Shown here piece by piece: positions 59,991-64,000 of a stretch of 64,000 bases of DNA. The notes beneath the pieces are model-generated. The model searched no databases and was not told the DNA's origin. It was given only the letters and a program-made list of their open reading frames with translations. A program made the position numbers and the translations under genes. How positions within the stretch are numbered: position 1 is the stretch's first letter; every line of letters starts with the position of its first letter. Source of the DNA: Aphrophora alni (Eukaryota > Arthropoda > Insecta > Hemiptera > Aphrophoridae); NCBI GenBank assembly GCA_963513935.1, contig OY740765.1:149507830-149571829 (forward strand), read 5' to 3'.

Positions 59991-61576
59991 GATTGCTGGA
60001 GGCAAGTGTTTTGTCTTTTGTTTGTTGATAAAATATTTTGTATGCTGCATTAATCGATTTATACGTGATAACACCCAGGTTACAAAAAGTGTGAACAATA
60101 TTTCTAAAACATAATATGTGGCACCGCTAGCACATAGTGAGTTTCCTTCATTTTTTAGCGATTAGGGATAGATTATAGTCTTTTTGTTTTTTTTTTGTTT
60201 TTGAGTTTATAATTTTTACTCAACTTCCAATGTTTTTTAAAGTAATGGTGTTAAGTTAATAATTAATACACGACCTGTGATGACCTACCTCAGCCTTCTC
60301 CCTCTATTTATACCCTCTTTTAATTAAATTTAACATCAGGTTAGCTCAAACCTGGAGAATGGCAGATGAAGCTAGCCTTCACAAAGAATATAAACATATA
60401 CCTGGGCAAGCTTTTTACAATAATAATCCTAACTATTTTAAAAAAAAAGGAATTTTATTTATTTTTTTCTACTTTGAGTCAACCCATTTCGGGAGTCGTG
60501 CCTTACAGAGAACAATTTACCTTTCATGTAACAAGCTGATACTCACATTAACACTAACACACATTTATAACAATTGATGGCTAGTTCAGGAAATAATTCT
60601 ATAAAAATGAAAAGATTAATTTTGTTTAGTTTAAGAAAAAATAAAATTACTTTATATCAAGAAAAATTCAAATTATATACATTACAATTTGTTGAATACC
60701 ATAGCAATTAAAAATTCAATATTATTATCCTAAAGTTTTAAATTAAAATTAAATTAACACAATGTTTTTAATGACTCACTTTAATAAAATGAACTGTTTC
60801 GAGAGATAGATATTTATTATTTTACTTTAATTTAATTTATTTTCATTAAAATTTCTCCAATAATATTTATTAAATGATGTCGACAATACCTTGGAAGAGT
60901 TACAAGCACATGTTCCTACTTGGAATTCCTGTAGGTCTGGAAGATTCCCTAAAGTCTGGTGTTGTATAGTTTCCGGCGCAATATAATAATCTTTCCGATG
61001 GTACATTTGGTTTCCTCCAGGGTATGTGGTATATAACCCTTTCATCAGCACTAGTCGCTGATATTCCTGAAGACCACAATTGATTCTACGGCATTGTGAT
61101 ATTTTTATGTAACTACATCATTTAACTCACACTATAATCCAATAATGAGTGTGTTTAATTGATTAAACAATAGTAGCGCATTTGGCTTATACGTACTATT
61201 AAAATTTTTCGAAACAATTAATTTTGGCTTCAAGAGAATAATAGGCACATCTGCTAATTTTATACAACTTGTAACTTGAAATTCAAAAATTTTATTATGA
61301 CAAGTGATGTGGTGACATCCTCCAAGTTCTTTTTTAGACACCCAATCTGAACCGTGACAATTTGACTTCTCCATTCTTAGGGTAAAAAGTTTAGCGAATT
61401 CAGATAATTTTATTTCCTGAGTTTCCCTTTTGTTTTTTGGGAATAACTTGGATTCTAATCAGTGAAGAATTTTTTTTAACTAATTTTCCCTTACTCAGGA
61501 TAACTTTCTTTGTCATTTTTGAAGTGAAAACTTCTTTAAAAGTTGGACACTTTTTGGTAGGGGAAAAACTTATGGG

Positions 61577-61730
61577 GTCGCGTCACCGACATGCTCATGA
61601 CTGGCGCATGCGCAGCGGCCGTGTGCTGTGTGCGTTAAACGCTTTTTGGATGGGTGAAATCTTGTGTGCTGTGCGCATTAGATGCTTTTTGGGTGGGTGA
61701 AATCTCGTGTGTTCGCATCACCGACATGCT
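61577..61730. repeat. GC-rich repeat patch in intron 3
   Basis: Two 43-bp tandem copies start at 61621 and 61664 (GTGTGCTGTG.GC.TTA.A..G then CTTTTTGG.TGGGTGAAATC). They are bracketed by a second pair: TCGCGTCACCGACATGCT at 61577 and TCGCATCACCGACATGCT at 61713. The GC content is clearly above that of the surrounding intron. No coding potential is apparent. Confidence 0.82.
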
Positions 61731-63619
61731 TAATAGCAGTATATCTATAGCTATACAGCTAACGTGTTGTGCAACATTAGTGTGTGTATATCTTGTGTTT
61801 TCGTTTGATTATTATTTGAATTGTTGAAGTGTTTAATTGTAGAATCACTGTGCAGTACAATAGTGAGTACTAAATAAATATACTAATATTTTTAAGATGA
61901 AAAATAAATAACAGAAAATGATTTTAAATCATTGTATTTATTTGGAATACCTAACTTTAGGCTTCATCTAGGTATTGACTTCTTAGAATTTCTGATTATG
62001 TTGCCCTGAAATTACAGACTTGAATTCAGCTAGCAACAAATCACACTTTGCTTTTTCTTTATTAGAGAACATAATAACACACTCCACACACAACACTCTA
62101 GAAAATACAAAACACACTACCACAACAATGCAAGAACTAATTTTGAGGTTACAACAGCTCTTAAACAAACTTTTGGGCTATAGGCTATGAGCAATACTAA
62201 TACAACACCACAACATTTCTCTACTGTCTTCGTATGAATTAATAAAACCCCACCAATCTTTTATGATAACCCTGTATATAAAACATCTTATAAGCTTATA
62301 TTTTTTTATTATTTTGGCGTTTGAAAATTTTATATTATTTAATAATGAAAAACCATATAAACATGCATATAATTGTTGCTCGCAGTGTCAATAGATGTGA
62401 AAACCAGATTCATGTTGATAATTTTAATTTAAACATGAAATTTCAAATTTTAATACTAAAAGTTCTAAGTTTTCACTTCTTTTGGCAGTCCCTATAACTG
62501 CCAATTTTTTTTCCATTTTAATTTTGCATCATTAACAAGATTTCAATTAATTGTCTTTTTATATTAAGCCAGTTTCTTTTGTTACTCGCTTAATGGGCAT
62601 GTCTCAGATATCTACCTTTAATCTTGAGACTTGCACGGTTTATAATAATTTCCTGTCTTTGGTTGTTCTGTATTTAGCGACCTATTTTTACCAACAAGTT
62701 GTAACTCCTGTTTCTGTTACTCGATTTTAATTTGGTCTCCAGCATTGTGTTCTTTACCTCTTCCTGGTTCACTACAAACTCAATTTATAGCTGTACGACT
62801 TCGAGTTCGGTTTTTGCAGGGGTTCATGAAATCTTCTTTTTACGAACCACGAGTTTCCGGTTTTTCCGCACTTTTTCTTATTATTATCTGTAACGTAGGT
62901 CAGGAGCATATTCTTCCTCAGATTCCAGCCCCAGTTTTACCCTTTGTCTTAGAGCTATCTACTTCAGCTCATGGATGGATAAAGACTTTCTTCCTTGTAA
63001 CCATTCATTGCGGTTGGGTATTACCAATGTAAATAGTTTTGAGAAAGAGTACTGCACCTTTGTATGGTCAGAGATCATTTCTACTCTCCAATCGCTAGTG
63101 ACCATAGATATTATTTTAGAGTGTGTTTTACGATCATACCTACACTTCCATAATCCCTCATATTGGAGGTGATACTTTAGCAATGTCTTTATGAAACAAT
63201 ACAGTATAAAAATGTTAAGAAATCCAAAACTGCGAACAATCATTTCTGTAACTGCATCACATGCCATCCATTGAATTCTTGTCAGTCTTGCTGTTGATAT
63301 CAGAACTCTTGCATATTTCTATATTTGTTACATGCTTCATCAATGCATATATTTTTAAACTGTCATACTGTGATTTTACAACAAATAAATGATAAAATTT
63401 AATCATTGGGTTTTCCCTGTCTTCATTTTGTCTGAACTCTATAAAAGGTTCTGATTTAGTTATCTTTTAGTTGTTTGTCTCCCGATTACAACTGAGTATG
63501 ACATTTAGTCGTTGATTATGGTCTTCTTTAAGTTTTTCCTTGTAGAAGATAGTGTTTTTCAATAATTATTGAATATGTTTTGAATTATAAAACCCTGAAT
63601 ATATTTTGTATGTTTGCAG

Positions 63620-63794
63620 ATATATGATTATCTTAATAAACTTGTGGTGGGACAAGAACATGCCAAGAAAGTTCTATCTGTTGCTGTTTACAATCATTAT
63701 AAAAGAATTTACAATAACATACCTGCCCAACCTACTAATAAACAAGACATTGCCGTTATGGAACAAGGACCTCAATATTCTTTTACTCATAGAG
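63620..63794 (+). CDS. ClpX: Mitochondrial ClpX, coding exon 4 (start of AAA+ module)
   Basis: The acceptor is GTATGTTTGCAG (63608-63619) and the donor GTAGGC follows 63794. The exon encodes [20 protein letters not shown] then [13 protein letters not shown], the conserved start of the ClpX AAA+ domain (the VVGQ segment and the following helices), then a variable loop ending YSFTHRG. It ends one base into a codon. The Walker A, Walker B, IGF loop and sensor motifs must lie beyond the window, so the gene is partial here: about 211 residues are visible from a protein normally of 500-650. No frameshift or stop is seen in any of the four exons. Confidence 0.95.
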
Positions 63795-64000
63795 GTAGGC
63801 TTAGATTAAGTTGTGCATTAATACTACAACTATTGGTCATCAATTTTAATTACCATACTGTATAGAAGTTATAGGGTAAGTTTTTTATTAATTAATCTTC
63901 ACCTTTCATGACCTCAGGAAACTGAAAAAGTGATTTTCAACATGTCGTCCATCCGTTGTCGTTGTTAAAACCTGTTTCACTGTTGATTGTTTTTTGTACT

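Larger units (their letters stand above)
58791..63619 (+). other. clpX intron 3, 4.8 kb
   Basis: GT-AG intron in phase 0. It contains a LINE C-terminal fragment (59590-59990) and a GC-richer repeat patch (61577-61730). The stretches 60000-61500 and 61735-63600 show no recognisable gene; 62740-63170 has a more balanced composition than its surroundings but no protein signature. Confidence 0.8.

Noticed and set aside
62745..63267. Overlapping ORFs of about 65-102 codons in intron 3
   Set aside because: None shows a domain or splice-consistent structure, and they overlap each other on both strands.
63606..63809. 67-codon ORF overlapping clpX exon 4
   Set aside because: It is a shadow frame; the ClpX frame at 63620 carries the conserved VVGQ segment.

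Overview
The window is AT-rich nuclear DNA from an animal, most likely an insect. The evidence is one spliced mitochondrial clpX-type gene with very long introns, plus a dense and varied load of transposable elements typical of arthropods: piggyBac, pogo/Tigger, CR1/jockey-type LINEs, an LTR retroelement and foldback MITEs. A hemipteran is possible, but nothing here fixes the order. There are no operons, bacterial genes, CRISPR arrays or recognisable RNA genes.

Layout. Positions 1-10712 are a tandem array with a 3065-bp period: three complete units and a partial, slightly diverged fourth. Units 1-3 each carry a 1403-bp piggyBac-type insertion flanked by TTAA. The fourth unit has the empty TTAA site. 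The array runs directly into a broken piggyBac transposase gene on the minus strand (10713-11913) and a terminal repeat ending at 12504. From 12.5 to 24.6 kb the DNA is mostly noncoding. It holds an internally deleted Tigger element (13989-15412) with a 44-codon relic ORF, a 750-bp Tigger-type MITE (17753-18502) and a foldback MITE (22612-23030). From 24.6 to 34.2 kb lie three decayed CR1/jockey-like LINEs. Two are on the minus strand and one on the plus strand, the last two meeting head to head at a 25-bp palindrome. From 34.2 to 38.0 kb there is AT-rich DNA with a 33-bp minisatellite. A foldback element with an 8-bp target duplication (38030-38499) lies just before the gene.

The one host gene is mitochondrial ClpX on the plus strand. 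Four coding exons are visible (38973-39042, 53005-53247, 58645-58790, 63620-63794), all joined in frame by GT-AG introns. They encode an Arg-rich presequence, the four-cysteine zinc domain and the start of the AAA+ module. The gene leaves the window before Walker A. Intron 1 (about 14 kb) contains an 8.1-kb LTR retroelement in the sense orientation. Its 1408-bp LTRs look identical, it has a 4-bp target duplication, and its only long ORF encodes a 587-residue coiled-coil protein with no recognisable pol. Intron 1 also carries LINE fragments and Tigger-type MITEs. Introns 2 and 3 contain further transposon debris.

The most notable items are the pol-less LTR element, the piggyBac insertion with its own empty site in the neighbouring repeat, and the Tigger relic that keeps a PCNA-box-like C terminus.
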